In this document: piece after piece, positions 17,491-26,081 of the stretch
Numbering within the stretch: the first letter of the stretch is position 1
How the letters are laid out: every line of letters starts with the position of its first letter
Assembly (NCBI RefSeq): GCF_003002065.1
Contig: NZ_PVZG01000008.1
Coordinates: forward strand, 186,001 to 250,000
Length of the DNA stretch: 64,000 nt
Direction: 5' to 3'
From: Pseudosporangium ferrugineum
GTDB lineage: Bacteria > Actinomycetota > Actinomycetes > Mycobacteriales > Micromonosporaceae
Made by a program: the position numbers and the translations under genes
The notes under the pieces: generated by a model
The model's database searches: none
What the model saw: only the letters and a program-made list of their open reading frames with translations
What the model was told of the DNA's origin: nothing

Positions 17491-18393
17491 TCAGTCCTTC
17501 GTCCGGAAGAGGCGGAACGTGATCATGCTGATCAGCAGCAGGGCGAGGGTGAGCAGGTAGCTCATCGCCGCCGCGCTGCCCATCCGGTAGCTGCGCAGGC
17601 CCTCCTCGGCGATGTACATGATCGCCGTGCGGGTCTCCACGCCCGGCGCACCCTGCGTGATCAGGTACGCCTGCCCGAACATGTTGCTGGATGCCAGGAT
17701 CGTGTTGATCACCACGAAGAGCAGCACCGGGCGCAGCCCCGGCAGGGTGACCTGGCGGAACTCCGCCCACCGGCCGGCGCCGTCCACCCGGGCAGCGTCG
17801 TACAGCTCGCGGGGGATGTCCTGCAGCCCGGCCAGGTAGATGACCGCGTTGAAGCCGAGCGTCCACCACACCGTCACCCCGACCAGCGAGATCCACGCCC
17901 ACGGCAGGCCCGTGGTCCACGCCGTGGCGTCCGGTAGGCCGACCGCGCCGAGCAGGGCGTTGACCGCGCCGAGGTTCGGGTCCAGCAGGAAGCGCCACAG
18001 CACGCCGATGACCGCCACGCCCAGCACGTACGGGGCGAAGTAGACGGCCCGGAAGGCCGTACGGCCGCGGAACGAGCGGTTGAGGATCAACGCGATGCCG
18101 AGCGGGACGACCACCAGCAGCGGCACGCTGAACACCGTGAAGATGCCGGTGGCCTGCATGCTCTGCCAGAAGAAGTCGAACACCGGCGAGCTGCTGCTGA
18201 ACAGCGCCCGATAGTTGTCCAGCCCCACGAACGGCTTGCCGGGCAGCAGGTAGTCCCAGTCGTGCAGGCTGATCCACAGCCCGTAGCCGGCCGGCACCAG
18301 CGTGAACGTCACGAACAGCAGCGCGTACGGCGCCAGGAACAGGTACGGCGTGAGCCCCGCCCCCCGCCCCGGCGCCGCCTTCACAGCGACCAC
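17491..18393 (-). CDS. Carbohydrate ABC transporter permease (MalF/AraP type)
   Basis: 300 aa. The typical MalF-like start 'LTPYLFLAPYALLFVTFTLVPAGYGLWISLHDW' is followed by the EAA loop 'LYDAARVDGAGRWAEFRQVTLPGLRPVLLF' near residue 210. Six predicted helices. It sits 4 bases after the binding-protein gene and directly before the MalG-type partner. Substrate is inferred as arabino-oligosaccharide from the GH51 and GH43 genes in the same message. Confidence 0.93.
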   Translation of the reverse strand: MVAVKAAPGRGAGLTPYLFLAPYALLFVTFTLVPAGYGLWISLHDWDYLLPGKPFVGLDNYRALFSSSSPVFDFFWQSMQATGIFTVFSVPLLVVVPLGIALILNRSFRGRTAFRAVYFAPYVLGVAVIGVLWRFLLDPNLGAVNALLGAVGLPDATAWTTGLPWAWISLVGVTVWWTLGFNAVIYLAGLQDIPRELYDAARVDGAGRWAEFRQVTLPGLRPVLLFVVINTILASSNMFGQAYLITQGAPGVETRTAIMYIAEEGLRSYRMGSAAAMSYLLTLALLLISMITFRLFRTKD

Positions 18394-18397
18394 GGGC

Positions 18398-19729
18398 TCA
18401 GCCGCCGTACTTCTTGCGGTTCTGCTCGAGAATCTGGGACGCCTTGGCGGCCGCGTCGGCGAGGGCCTTGCCGGGCTCCTTGCGCAGCAGGATCGCCTCG
18501 TTCACGGCGGTGTCGATGGTGACCATCGCGTCCGGGATGCCCGGCACCGACGGCGGGAAGTGCAGGTTGTCGATCTGCGCACCGATCGCCGCCTGCTCCT
18601 TGAGCCCCTTGAACTCGGCGCCCTCGCGGATCTCCTTGCGGGCCGGCACCTGGCCGCCCTTGGCCCACTCGACGGACTGCTTGCTGATGAAGTTGATGAA
18701 CACCTTGCCGGCCTGAAGCTTGTTCTGGTCGGTCGCGCGCTGCTTGAACTGCACGAAGTTGTGCGAGCCGGCCCAGGCGGCGGGCTGCGTCCCGATCGTG
18801 GGCAGGGCGGTGACGCCCCAGTTCAGGCCCTTGACCGCCCGCAGCGTGTTGATCGTCCAGATGCCGTTCCAGTTGAAGGCGGCCTTGCCGTTCTGCAAGG
18901 CGATCAGATCCGCGTCCTGGGCGACGTTCTTCGGGCTGTAGCCGTTCTTGACCAGGTCGACGAGCCAGGTCAGCGCCTGCACCCCCGGCCCCTCGGCGAA
19001 CAGCGGCTTCGTGGCCTGGTCGTCGAAGAGCTGCCCGCCGAACTGCCAGGTCAGCGACTCGAACTGGTGCGTGCCGGTGAACGGGAACGGCGTCGCCCAG
19101 TGCCCCTGGACACCCTTGCCCTTGAGCGCGTCCAGGGCCTTCAGGTAGTCGTCGTTCGTCTTCGGCGGGTTCTCCGGGTCGAGGCCGGCCCGCTCCAGCA
19201 CGGCCTTGTTGTAGAACATGCCCTGCGGGTGCACGTCGAGCGGGATCGCGTACCGCTTGCTGTTGTAGACCCCGGCCCGCCACACCGGCGGCGAGAAGTC
19301 CTCCTCCTTGAGCTGCAGCGACGCGGCCACGTCGTCCAGCGGCAGCACGACACCGCGCGCGGCGTTCGTGGCGACCTGCTCGACGTGCATGATGCCGAGG
19401 TCGGGGCCGTTGCCGGTGGACACCGCGGCGGGCACCTTCTGGTAGTAGTCGGCCCACTCGTACACGTTCATGGTGACCTTGATGTTCGGGTTCTCGCTGT
19501 TGAACCGGTCCACCAGGGCCTTCATCACCGGGCCGTCGCCGCCGGTGAAGCCGTTCCAGAAGGTCAGCGCGACGTTCGGCCCGGTGTAGGCGGTCGACGC
19601 GGGCTGGGCGTTCTGCCCGCCCCCGACGATCGGGTTCGGGCCGTCGTCGCCGCAGGCGCCGAGCAGGACGGCGCCGCCGGCGCCGACGCCGAGCCCGAGC
19701 AGGCCGCGGCGGGTCACATGGGGTTTCAC
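18398..19729 (-). CDS. Extracellular sugar-binding lipoprotein of CUT1 ABC importer
   Basis: 443 aa. The N-terminus 'TRRGLLGLG' with a hydrophobic stretch and LLGAC lipobox (Cys26) looks like a twin-arginine lipoprotein signal, which is common for solute-binding proteins of this group. The SBP_bac_8 core includes 'LTFWNGFTGGDGPVMKALVDRFN' near residue 50 and 'GKAAFNWNGIWTINTL' near residue 260. GTG start overlaps the GH51 stop (GTGA at 19726-19729), with GAGGAG just upstream. It delivers arabinosides to the two permeases downstream. Confidence 0.93.
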   Translation of the reverse strand: MKPHVTRRGLLGLGVGAGGAVLLGACGDDGPNPIVGGGQNAQPASTAYTGPNVALTFWNGFTGGDGPVMKALVDRFNSENPNIKVTMNVYEWADYYQKVPAAVSTGNGPDLGIMHVEQVATNAARGVVLPLDDVAASLQLKEEDFSPPVWRAGVYNSKRYAIPLDVHPQGMFYNKAVLERAGLDPENPPKTNDDYLKALDALKGKGVQGHWATPFPFTGTHQFESLTWQFGGQLFDDQATKPLFAEGPGVQALTWLVDLVKNGYSPKNVAQDADLIALQNGKAAFNWNGIWTINTLRAVKGLNWGVTALPTIGTQPAAWAGSHNFVQFKQRATDQNKLQAGKVFINFISKQSVEWAKGGQVPARKEIREGAEFKGLKEQAAIGAQIDNLHFPPSVPGIPDAMVTIDTAVNEAILLRKEPGKALADAAAKASQILEQNRKKYGG

Positions 19730-21237
19730 GGTTTCTCCTCGGGGGTGAAGCGGAGCGCGTGCCAGGAGACGGCGGGGAGCAGGACGGTCGCTCGCCCGCC
19801 GTCGAGGACAGGCATTTCTTCGGTACGGGCACGGACGCGATCAGGCGCAGCGGCGGAATTGACGATCAACGGGTCGGCGTCGGCGAGCTCGATCCGCTCC
19901 CCCGCCCGCAACCCGGGGAAGGCCCGCAGGTCCAGCTCCAGCGGAAGGGCCCCGGTGCCCCGGTTCACGGCGAAGATCGTCAGCTCGCCGGTCCGCTCGT
20001 CGCGGGTGGCCACGGCGTCGACCACGGGCACGTCCCCGAAGCTGCCGGTGGCCATCGACGGCGAGCTGACCGCCGCCCGCAGGACGGTGCCGCGGGCCAG
20101 CCGCGCGGTGTGGGCGAACGGGTGGAAGGTCGCCTGCCGCCAGGCCGGCCCGTTCGCCTCGGTACGGATCGGCGCGATGACGTTCACCAGCTGCGCCTGG
20201 CAGCCGACGGTCAGCCGGTCGGCGTGCCGCAGCATGCTGATCAGCAGATTGCCGACCACCATCGCGTCGGTCACCGTGTAGTCGTCCTCGATCAGCGGCG
20301 GCAGGTCCTCGATTCCGCGGTCCTCGGGCTCGGTGAACCGCGATTGGTACCAGACGTTCCACTCGTCCAGGGCCAGGTTGATCCGCTTGCTCCGGCGCAG
20401 CTTGGCGCGCACGTGGTCGGCGGTGGCCACGACGTCCTCCACGAACCCGTCGAGCCGTACGGCGGACGCCCGGAAGCTCGCTTCGTCCTGTCTGCCCGGG
20501 TCGAAGTAGTGGTGCAGGGACAGGTAGTCGACCTGGTCGTACGCCTCCTCCAGCACTGTCGCCTCCCACGCCGCGAAGGTCGGCATGTCGGCGTTGGAGC
20601 TTCCGCAGGCCACCAGCTCGATGGAGGGGTCGACGCGCCGCATCGCATGCCCGGCCCGCGCGGCGAGCCGGCCGTACTCGCGGGCGGTCAGGGCGCCGAT
20701 CTGCCACGGCCCGTCCATCTCGTTGCCCAGGCACCAGAGCCGGATGTCGTGCGGCTGCGCGACGCCGTGCTTGCGCCGCAGGTCGGCGGCGGCCGTACCC
20801 TCTCGCACGTTGCAGTACTCGACCAGCTCGGCGGCCTCGGCGACGCCCCGGGTGCCCAGGTTGACCGCCATCATCGGGTCGACGCCGGCCTGCCCGGCCC
20901 AGCTCATGAACTCGTTGAGCCCGAACGTGTTGCTCTCCAGCGACCGCCACGCCAGATCGAGCCGCCGCGGACGGTTGCCGACCGGTCCGACCCCGTCCTC
21001 CCACCGGTAGTTCGAGACGAAGTTGCCGCCCGGATAGCGCACCAGGGTCACCCCCAGCTCCCGGACCAGCTCGAGCACGTCGGCGCGCAGGCCGTCGGCG
21101 CCGGCCCGCGGATGGCCGGGCTCGAAGATGCCGGTGTAGACGCAGCGGCCCATGTGTTCCACGAAGGAACCGAACAGCCGTGGATCCACCTCGCCGATGG
21201 CGAAGGCCGGGTCAAGCGTGAGTCTGGCCGTGGTCAC
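19726..21237 (-). CDS. Alpha-L-arabinofuranosidase, GH51
   Basis: 503 aa, no signal peptide, so it acts in the cytosol on imported oligosaccharides. The (beta/alpha)8 barrel carries 'VRYPGGNFVSNYRWEDGVGP' near residue 67, the acid/base Glu in 'WCLGNEMDGPW' near residue 175, and the nucleophile Glu in 'LALDEWNVWYQSR' near residue 295. The C-terminal beta-sandwich ends at 'SWHALRFTPEEKP'. Length is that of GH51 enzymes. First gene of the operon; an inverted repeat 40-67 bases upstream is a likely operator. Confidence 0.95.
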   Translation of the reverse strand: MTTARLTLDPAFAIGEVDPRLFGSFVEHMGRCVYTGIFEPGHPRAGADGLRADVLELVRELGVTLVRYPGGNFVSNYRWEDGVGPVGNRPRRLDLAWRSLESNTFGLNEFMSWAGQAGVDPMMAVNLGTRGVAEAAELVEYCNVREGTAAADLRRKHGVAQPHDIRLWCLGNEMDGPWQIGALTAREYGRLAARAGHAMRRVDPSIELVACGSSNADMPTFAAWEATVLEEAYDQVDYLSLHHYFDPGRQDEASFRASAVRLDGFVEDVVATADHVRAKLRRSKRINLALDEWNVWYQSRFTEPEDRGIEDLPPLIEDDYTVTDAMVVGNLLISMLRHADRLTVGCQAQLVNVIAPIRTEANGPAWRQATFHPFAHTARLARGTVLRAAVSSPSMATGSFGDVPVVDAVATRDERTGELTIFAVNRGTGALPLELDLRAFPGLRAGERIELADADPLIVNSAAAPDRVRARTEEMPVLDGGRATVLLPAVSWHALRFTPEEKP

Positions 21238-21276
21238 GTATCACTCCCGTCGCACCGGTGTGTGCCGTCTCACTGG

Positions 21277-21304
21277 TTTACAACGTTGGAACCATCGTTG
21301 TAAA
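21277..21304. promoter_or_regulatory. Probable LacI-family operator before the arabinoside operon
   Basis: TTTACAACG (21277-21285) and CGTTGTAAA (21296-21304) are perfect inverted repeats separated by 10 bases. The site lies 40-67 bases upstream of the GH51 start, where a promoter would be. ACAACG/CGTTGT half-sites fit the general LacI-family pattern, and a lacI gene stands just upstream. Confidence 0.65.
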
Positions 21305-21393
21305 GATCGCGACACGGCCTCGACACACGGACGACACGGAATGCGGGCGGTTTTCTACCCCGGTGCCCCACTTGGCGCTTTGCGCTGGTTACG

Positions 21394-21435
21394 CCGCTCA
21401 GCGGCGCTTCGCGCCCGCCCCGCACCGCTGAGCGG
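21394..21435 (-). terminator. Hairpin downstream of the lacI gene
   Basis: CCGCTCAGCGG (21394-21404) pairs exactly with CCGCTGAGCGG (21425-21435). The 20-nt loop contains a smaller GCGC-TTC-GCGC hairpin. It lies 67 bases beyond the lacI stop and 90 bases before the GH51 operator, so it probably separates the two transcription units. Confidence 0.5.
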
Positions 21436-21502
21436 GCTCGCGCCCGGAGCCCGGCTCATCCCGGACCTCGCCGCCGGCGTCCGCACGCGCTCGGCGCGCC
21501 GC

Positions 21503-22528
21503 TCAGGCGCGGCCCAGGGTGCTCTCTCGAGGCACCAGGCGGTAGGCCACCCTGACCTCGCGCGGCGGGCCGGCCTTCTCCTCGCCCAGCCGCTCGGCCA
21601 GCAGCTCCACCACCAGCCGGGCGATCTCCGCCGTGTCGGGCGCGACCGTGCTCAGCGTCGGCGTGCTGAACCGGCCGTCCTCGATATCGTCGAAGCCGAT
21701 CACCGCCACATCCCCCGGCACGGACCGGCCCGCGTCCAGCAGGGCCCGGATCGCGCCGAGGGCGAGCACGTCGTTGAAGGCGAAGACCGCGTCGGGCCGC
21801 CCGGGCCCGTCCAGCAGCCGGCGCATCGCCGCGGCACCGTCCGCCCGGTGGAAGCTGTCGACCTCCGCGATCAGCGCCGGGTCCTCCGGCAGCCCGGCCT
21901 CGGCGAGCGCGGCCCGGTAACCGGCCAGCCGCTGATGCGCGGTGACCGCCGACGGCGGGCTCTGCGCGCCGATCGCCGCGATCCGCCGACGCCCCAGCGC
22001 CGCGAGATGCCCGGTGGCGTCGGCGGCGGCTGCGGTGTTGTCGATCGCCACGTGGTCGGCCGGCCCGTGCCACACCCGCTCGCCGAGCAGCACCATCGGC
22101 GTGTCGCCGCTGCTGGTCAGCTCCTCGCCGGCCAGCGCCAGCGGGCTGAAGATGAGACCGTCGATGGCGTGCCGCCGCAGCCCCGCGACGAGGTTACGCT
22201 CCCGCTCGGCCTGGCCGTCGGTCTGATCGATCAGCACGGTCCACGACCGGCGCTCCGCGGCCTGCACGATGAGCCCGGCCAACTCGGCGAAGTACGGCGA
22301 CTGCAACTCGGGCACGGCGAGCGCGATCACCCCGGACCGCCCGCTGCGCAACTGCCGAGCTGCCACGTTGGGGATGTAACCCAGCGCCTCGATCGCCTGC
22401 TGCACCCGCGCCCGCGTCGCCGGCGAGACGTGCACATACCCATTGACCACGTTGGACACGGTCTTGATGGAAACGCCCGCCCGCGCGGCCACATCCTTCA
22501 AGCCCGGTGGCACGGCCCCGCCCCTCAT
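21503..22528 (-). CDS. LacI family transcriptional regulator
   Basis: 341 aa. An N-terminal HTH, 'GLKDVAARAGVSIKTVSNVVNG' (about residues 9-30), is followed by hinge helix 'ALGYIPNVAARQLRSGRSG'. The effector domain runs from 'VIALAVPELQSPYFAELAGLI' to 'GDVAVIGFDDIEDGRFSTPTLSTV'. ATG at 22528. Transcribed toward the arabinoside operon on the same strand but separated from it by a hairpin and an operator-like palindrome. It is the likely repressor of that operon, with arabinose or an arabino-oligosaccharide as expected inducer (inference). Confidence 0.9.
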   Translation of the reverse strand: MRGGAVPPGLKDVAARAGVSIKTVSNVVNGYVHVSPATRARVQQAIEALGYIPNVAARQLRSGRSGVIALAVPELQSPYFAELAGLIVQAAERRSWTVLIDQTDGQAERERNLVAGLRRHAIDGLIFSPLALAGEELTSSGDTPMVLLGERVWHGPADHVAIDNTAAAADATGHLAALGRRRIAAIGAQSPPSAVTAHQRLAGYRAALAEAGLPEDPALIAEVDSFHRADGAAAMRRLLDGPGRPDAVFAFNDVLALGAIRALLDAGRSVPGDVAVIGFDDIEDGRFSTPTLSTVAPDTAEIARLVVELLAERLGEEKAGPPREVRVAYRLVPRESTLGRA

Positions 22529-22924
22529 TCGTCACAACCGGCCCGCCCGGCCCGCCGAACCGAGCCCGCTCGGACCGCTGGTCCCGGCCGCCCGGGTCGG
22601 CCCGCCCGTCACCGTGGTCCGTTCGGCCGCCGAGCCACCAGTGACCGCCCGCCCGCGGCCGGCCACCCGCCGGCCGCCCCGGGCCACCCCGGTCAGCCGC
22701 CGGACAGCCCCCGAACCGTCGGACCGCCGCCGAACTGCTGCCCACCGGCCTGCCGCCCCACCGCCGAGCTGCTGCCCACCGGCCTACCGCCCCCACCGCC
22801 GACAATGCCGCCCGCCGGCACTGCCGCTCACCGGCCCACCGCCGGCAATGCCGCTCACCGGTGGGCTGCCGCCGGCCCGTTGCCCGCCCGGCCGGTGGGG
22901 GCCGGGCGGGGTCGGCTGCTCAGG
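22529..22924. repeat. Gene-free interval with imperfect GC-rich repeats
   Basis: About 395 bases between the lacI start and the cysN stop with no credible gene. It contains two nearly identical 34-35-base units (22727-22760 and 22761-22795, core CCGAACTGCTGCCCACCGG) and shorter GGCA[CA]TGCCGCTCACCGG repeats up to about 22870. Long frames across it are low-complexity Pro/Arg shadows. The lacI promoter should lie near 22530-22600, but I see no clear elements. Confidence 0.5.
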
Positions 22925-24223
22925 TCAGGCGGCTTCGATGATCATGCCGGCGCCGACCGTGCGGTTGGTCGACTCGTCGATCAGGATGAAGCCGCCCGTC
23001 GTGCGGTTGCGGCGGTACTCGTCGGCGAGCAGGGGCACCGTCGTGCGGAGGCGTACCCGGCCGATCTCGTTGAGGGCGAGCTGCGGCGCGTCCTCGTCGC
23101 GGTGCAGGGTGTTCACGTCGAGGCGGTACTGGAGGCCGCGGACGACCGTGCGGGCCGTACGCGTGGTGTGCTTGATGGTGTATTTGGCGCCGATCCGCAG
23201 CGGGGCGGTCTCGTCCATCCAGCAGATCATCGCCTCGACGTCCTGGGCGACGGCCGGGGCGTTGTGCGGGCGGCAGATCATGTCGCCACGGGAGATGTCG
23301 ATCTCGTCGGCGAGCCGGACCGTCACCGACATCGGCGGGAAGGCCTCGTCGACCGGCCCGTCCGCGGTGTCGATCGCCGAGATGGTGCTGGTCATGCCGG
23401 ACGGGAGCACCAGCACCTCGTCGCCCGGCTTGAGCACGCCCGAGGCGACCTGGCCCGCGTACCCGCGGTAGTCGGTGACCACGGTGGACTGGGGACGGAT
23501 GACGTACTGCACCGGGAAGCGGACGTCGACCAGGTTGCGGTCCGACGCGATGTGCACGTGCTCCAGGTGGTGCAGCAGCGACGGGCCCTCGTACCACGGG
23601 GTCTTCTCGGAGCGCGAGGCGATGTTGTCGCCCTCGAGCGCCGAGATCGGGATGATCGTGAGGTCGGTGATGTCGAGCTTCGCGGCGAACGAGGTGAACT
23701 CGTCGGCGATCTTGTCGTAGACGTCCTTGTCCCAGCCGACGAGGTCCATCTTGTTGACACACAGGACCAGGTGCGGCACGCGCAGCAGCGAGGTCAGGAA
23801 GGCGTGCCGGCGGGACTGCTCGACCAGGCCCTTGCGGGCGTCGACCAGGATCAGCGCGAGGTCGGCCGTCGAGGCGCCGGTGACCATGTTCCGGGTGTAC
23901 TGGATGTGCCCCGGGGTGTCGGCGATGATGAACTTGCGCCGCGGCGTCGCGAAGTAGCGGTACGCCACGTCGATCGTGATGCCCTGCTCCCGCTCGGCGC
24001 GCAGGCCGTCGGTGAGCAGCGCGAGGTTGGTGTACTCGTCGCCCCGCGCGGCGCTGACCGCCTCGACCGCCTCGAGCTGGTCGGAGAAGAGCGACTTGGT
24101 GTCGTACAGCAGCCGCCCGATGAGGGTGGACTTGCCGTCGTCGACGCTGCCGGCGGTGGCGAACCGCAGCAGGTCCATGTTGCGGGCGGCGGCCGCCTCG
24201 GTCTCCAGAACTGCCTGACTCAT
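22925..24223 (-). CDS. cysN: Sulfate adenylyltransferase subunit 1 (GTPase)
   Basis: 432 aa EF-Tu-like GTPase that drives APS formation with CysD. G1 is 'AGSVDDGKSTLIGR' near residue 25, G3 'IADTPGHIQYTRNMVTGAS' near residue 100, and G4 'CVNKMDLVGWD' near residue 155. Two beta-barrel domains follow ('QYVIRPQSTVVTDYRGYAG'). There is no fused APS kinase (CysC) domain and none elsewhere in the window, so PAPS would need a separate kinase. ATG overlaps the cysD stop by one base (TGATG). Confidence 0.96.
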   Translation of the reverse strand: MSQAVLETEAAAARNMDLLRFATAGSVDDGKSTLIGRLLYDTKSLFSDQLEAVEAVSAARGDEYTNLALLTDGLRAEREQGITIDVAYRYFATPRRKFIIADTPGHIQYTRNMVTGASTADLALILVDARKGLVEQSRRHAFLTSLLRVPHLVLCVNKMDLVGWDKDVYDKIADEFTSFAAKLDITDLTIIPISALEGDNIASRSEKTPWYEGPSLLHHLEHVHIASDRNLVDVRFPVQYVIRPQSTVVTDYRGYAGQVASGVLKPGDEVLVLPSGMTSTISAIDTADGPVDEAFPPMSVTVRLADEIDISRGDMICRPHNAPAVAQDVEAMICWMDETAPLRIGAKYTIKHTTRTARTVVRGLQYRLDVNTLHRDEDAPQLALNEIGRVRLRTTVPLLADEYRRNRTTGGFILIDESTNRTVGAGMIIEAA

Positions 24224-25134
24224 CAGAAGTAGCCTTCCCGCTTGCGGTCTTCCATCGCCGCCTCGCTGACCTTGTCGTCGCCCCGGGTGGCGCCGCGCTC
24301 GGTGATCCGGGTCGCCGCGACCTCGTCGATGACCTTCTCGACGGTGTCGGCGTCGGAGAGCACCGCGGCGGTCTGCGACGCGTCGCCGACCGTGCGGTAA
24401 CGCACCTGGCGGGTCTCGACCGTCTCGCCGTCCCTCGGGACGATGAACTCGTTGACCGCGTAGAACATCCCGTCACGCTCGACGACCTCGCGGTCGTGGG
24501 CGTAGTAGATGCTCGGCAGCGCGATCTGCTCCTTGGCGATGTAGTGCCACACGTCCAGCTCGGTCCAGTTGGAGAGCGGGAAGACGCGGATCGACTCACC
24601 GGGGTGGTGCCGGCCGTTGTAGAGCGACCACAGCTCCGGACGCTGGTTCTTCGGGTCCCACTGGCCGAACTCGTCGCGGAAGCTGAACATCCGCTCCTTG
24701 GCGCGCGCCTTCTCCTCGTCGCGGCGGGCGCCGCCGAAGAGGGCGTCGAAGCGGTACTTCTCCACGGCGGCGAGCAGCACCGGCGTCTGGATCCGGTTGC
24801 GGGTGCCGTCGGGCAGCTCGCGGACGAGCCCGGAATCGATCGCCTCCTGCACGCTGGCGACCACCAGGTTCAGCCCGAGCTCGGAGACGCGGGCGTCGCG
24901 ATACTCCAGCACCTCGGGGAAGTTGTGGCCGGTGTCGACGTGCATGACCGGGAACGGGATGCGCGCCGGGGCGAAGGCCTTCTCGGCCAGCCGGAGCATC
25001 ACGATCGAGTCCTTGCCGCCGGAGAAGAGCAGCACGGGCCGCTCGAACTCGGCCATGACCTCGCGCATGACGAAGATGCTCTCGGCCTCGAGAGCATCGA
25101 GATGGGATACGCGATAGGGCTTCGCCTGGCTCAA
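24223..25134 (-). CDS. cysD: Sulfate adenylyltransferase subunit 2
   Basis: 303 aa, PP-loop ATP pyrophosphatase family. 'VLLFSGGKDSIVMLRLAEKAF' near residue 35 is the ATP PP-motif. 'VMHVDTGHNFPEVLEYRD' near residue 62 and 'LFGGARRDEEKARAKERMFSFRDEFGQWDPKNQRPELW' near residue 135 are typical of CysD. Makes APS from sulfate and ATP with CysN. It lies 39 bases after cysQ on the same strand, so sulfate activation and PAP removal are co-expressed. Confidence 0.96.
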   Translation of the reverse strand: MSQAKPYRVSHLDALEAESIFVMREVMAEFERPVLLFSGGKDSIVMLRLAEKAFAPARIPFPVMHVDTGHNFPEVLEYRDARVSELGLNLVVASVQEAIDSGLVRELPDGTRNRIQTPVLLAAVEKYRFDALFGGARRDEEKARAKERMFSFRDEFGQWDPKNQRPELWSLYNGRHHPGESIRVFPLSNWTELDVWHYIAKEQIALPSIYYAHDREVVERDGMFYAVNEFIVPRDGETVETRQVRYRTVGDASQTAAVLSDADTVEKVIDEVAATRITERGATRGDDKVSEAAMEDRKREGYF

Positions 25135-25173
25135 AGGGTCCCCAGCCTTTCGATTCCGTGCGGTGTGCAGAGG

Positions 25174-26064
25174 TCAGGTTAGCGGGAGGTGACGCTGCAG
25201 CGCTGCAAGCAACCGGGGAGCGAGATCTTTACGGCAAACCACGAGATCCGGCAACTTGGGATCGGCCTGGTTGTATTTCAACTCACTTCCGTCGATTCGG
25301 GAAGCGTGCAGTCCAGTGGCCGACGCCACAGCTACCGGCGCGGCGCTGTCCCACTCGTACTGGCCGCCCGCGTGCACGTAGGCGTCGGCGTCGCCGTTGA
25401 TCACCGCGGCGATCTTCACGCCGGCCGAGCCCATCGGCACGAGCTCGGCGCCGATGTCCTCGGCGAGCGCGGTCACGAAGGCGGGCGGGCGGGTCCGGCT
25501 CGCGGCGATCCGGATCGGGCCGCCGGTGGCCGCGGCCAGCGGCAACGGCGGGTACGCGGGGGTGTGATCGGTGCCGAGCGTACGGTGCTGGGCCGGCATC
25601 GCGACGGCACCGGCGGCGAGGCAGCTCGGGCTGGAGCAGTCGGCGGTCCAGAGCGCGACGTGCACCGCCCAGTCGGTCCGCCCCTCCTCGGAGAACTCCC
25701 GCGTGCCGTCGAGCGGGTCGACGATCCACACCCGGGAGGCGTCGAGCCGGTCGGGGCGTACGGTCGCCTGCTCGCCGTCCTGCCACGCGACGCGCGAGTG
25801 GTCGTCCTCCTCCGACAGCACCGCGTCGGCCGGGCGCCAGCGGGCGAGCTCCGTACGCAGCAGGTCGTGGGCCGCCTTGTCGCCGGCCGCCTTCAGCGCC
25901 TTGCCGTCCGCGTACCCCATGTCCTCGCGGACCTGGAGCAGCACCTGGCCGGCGCGGTCGGCGAGCCAGCGGGCGAACGCGGAGTCGTTGACCGGCGGCG
26001 TACCGCCGGACTCCGGCTCCCGCTGTCCCGCTATGCGCGGCGACGTCCCTGTCTGCTCGCTCAT
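25174..26064 (-). CDS. cysQ: 3'(2'),5'-bisphosphate nucleotidase (CysQ-like)
   Basis: 296 aa inositol-monophosphatase-fold enzyme. It would remove the 3' phosphate of PAP, the by-product of PAPS reduction and of sulfotransferases. Metal motifs are 'LSEEDDHSRVAW' near residue 85, 'WIVDPLDGTREF' near residue 118, and 'GQYEWDSAAPVAVASATGLHAS' near residue 240. The ATG at 26064 is chosen because AGGAG is close upstream; a second ATG 12 bases earlier is possible. Located between a polyprenyl sugar-phosphotransferase gene (17 bases) and cysD. Confidence 0.9.
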   Translation of the reverse strand: MSEQTGTSPRIAGQREPESGGTPPVNDSAFARWLADRAGQVLLQVREDMGYADGKALKAAGDKAAHDLLRTELARWRPADAVLSEEDDHSRVAWQDGEQATVRPDRLDASRVWIVDPLDGTREFSEEGRTDWAVHVALWTADCSSPSCLAAGAVAMPAQHRTLGTDHTPAYPPLPLAAATGGPIRIAASRTRPPAFVTALAEDIGAELVPMGSAGVKIAAVINGDADAYVHAGGQYEWDSAAPVAVASATGLHASRIDGSELKYNQADPKLPDLVVCRKDLAPRLLAALQRHLPLT

Positions 26065-26081
26065 CGTTCTCCTCATGAAGA

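Noticed and set aside
22194..22805. 203-residue minus-strand frame across the lacI start
   Set aside because: Overlaps lacI out of frame and has repetitive Gly/Arg composition.
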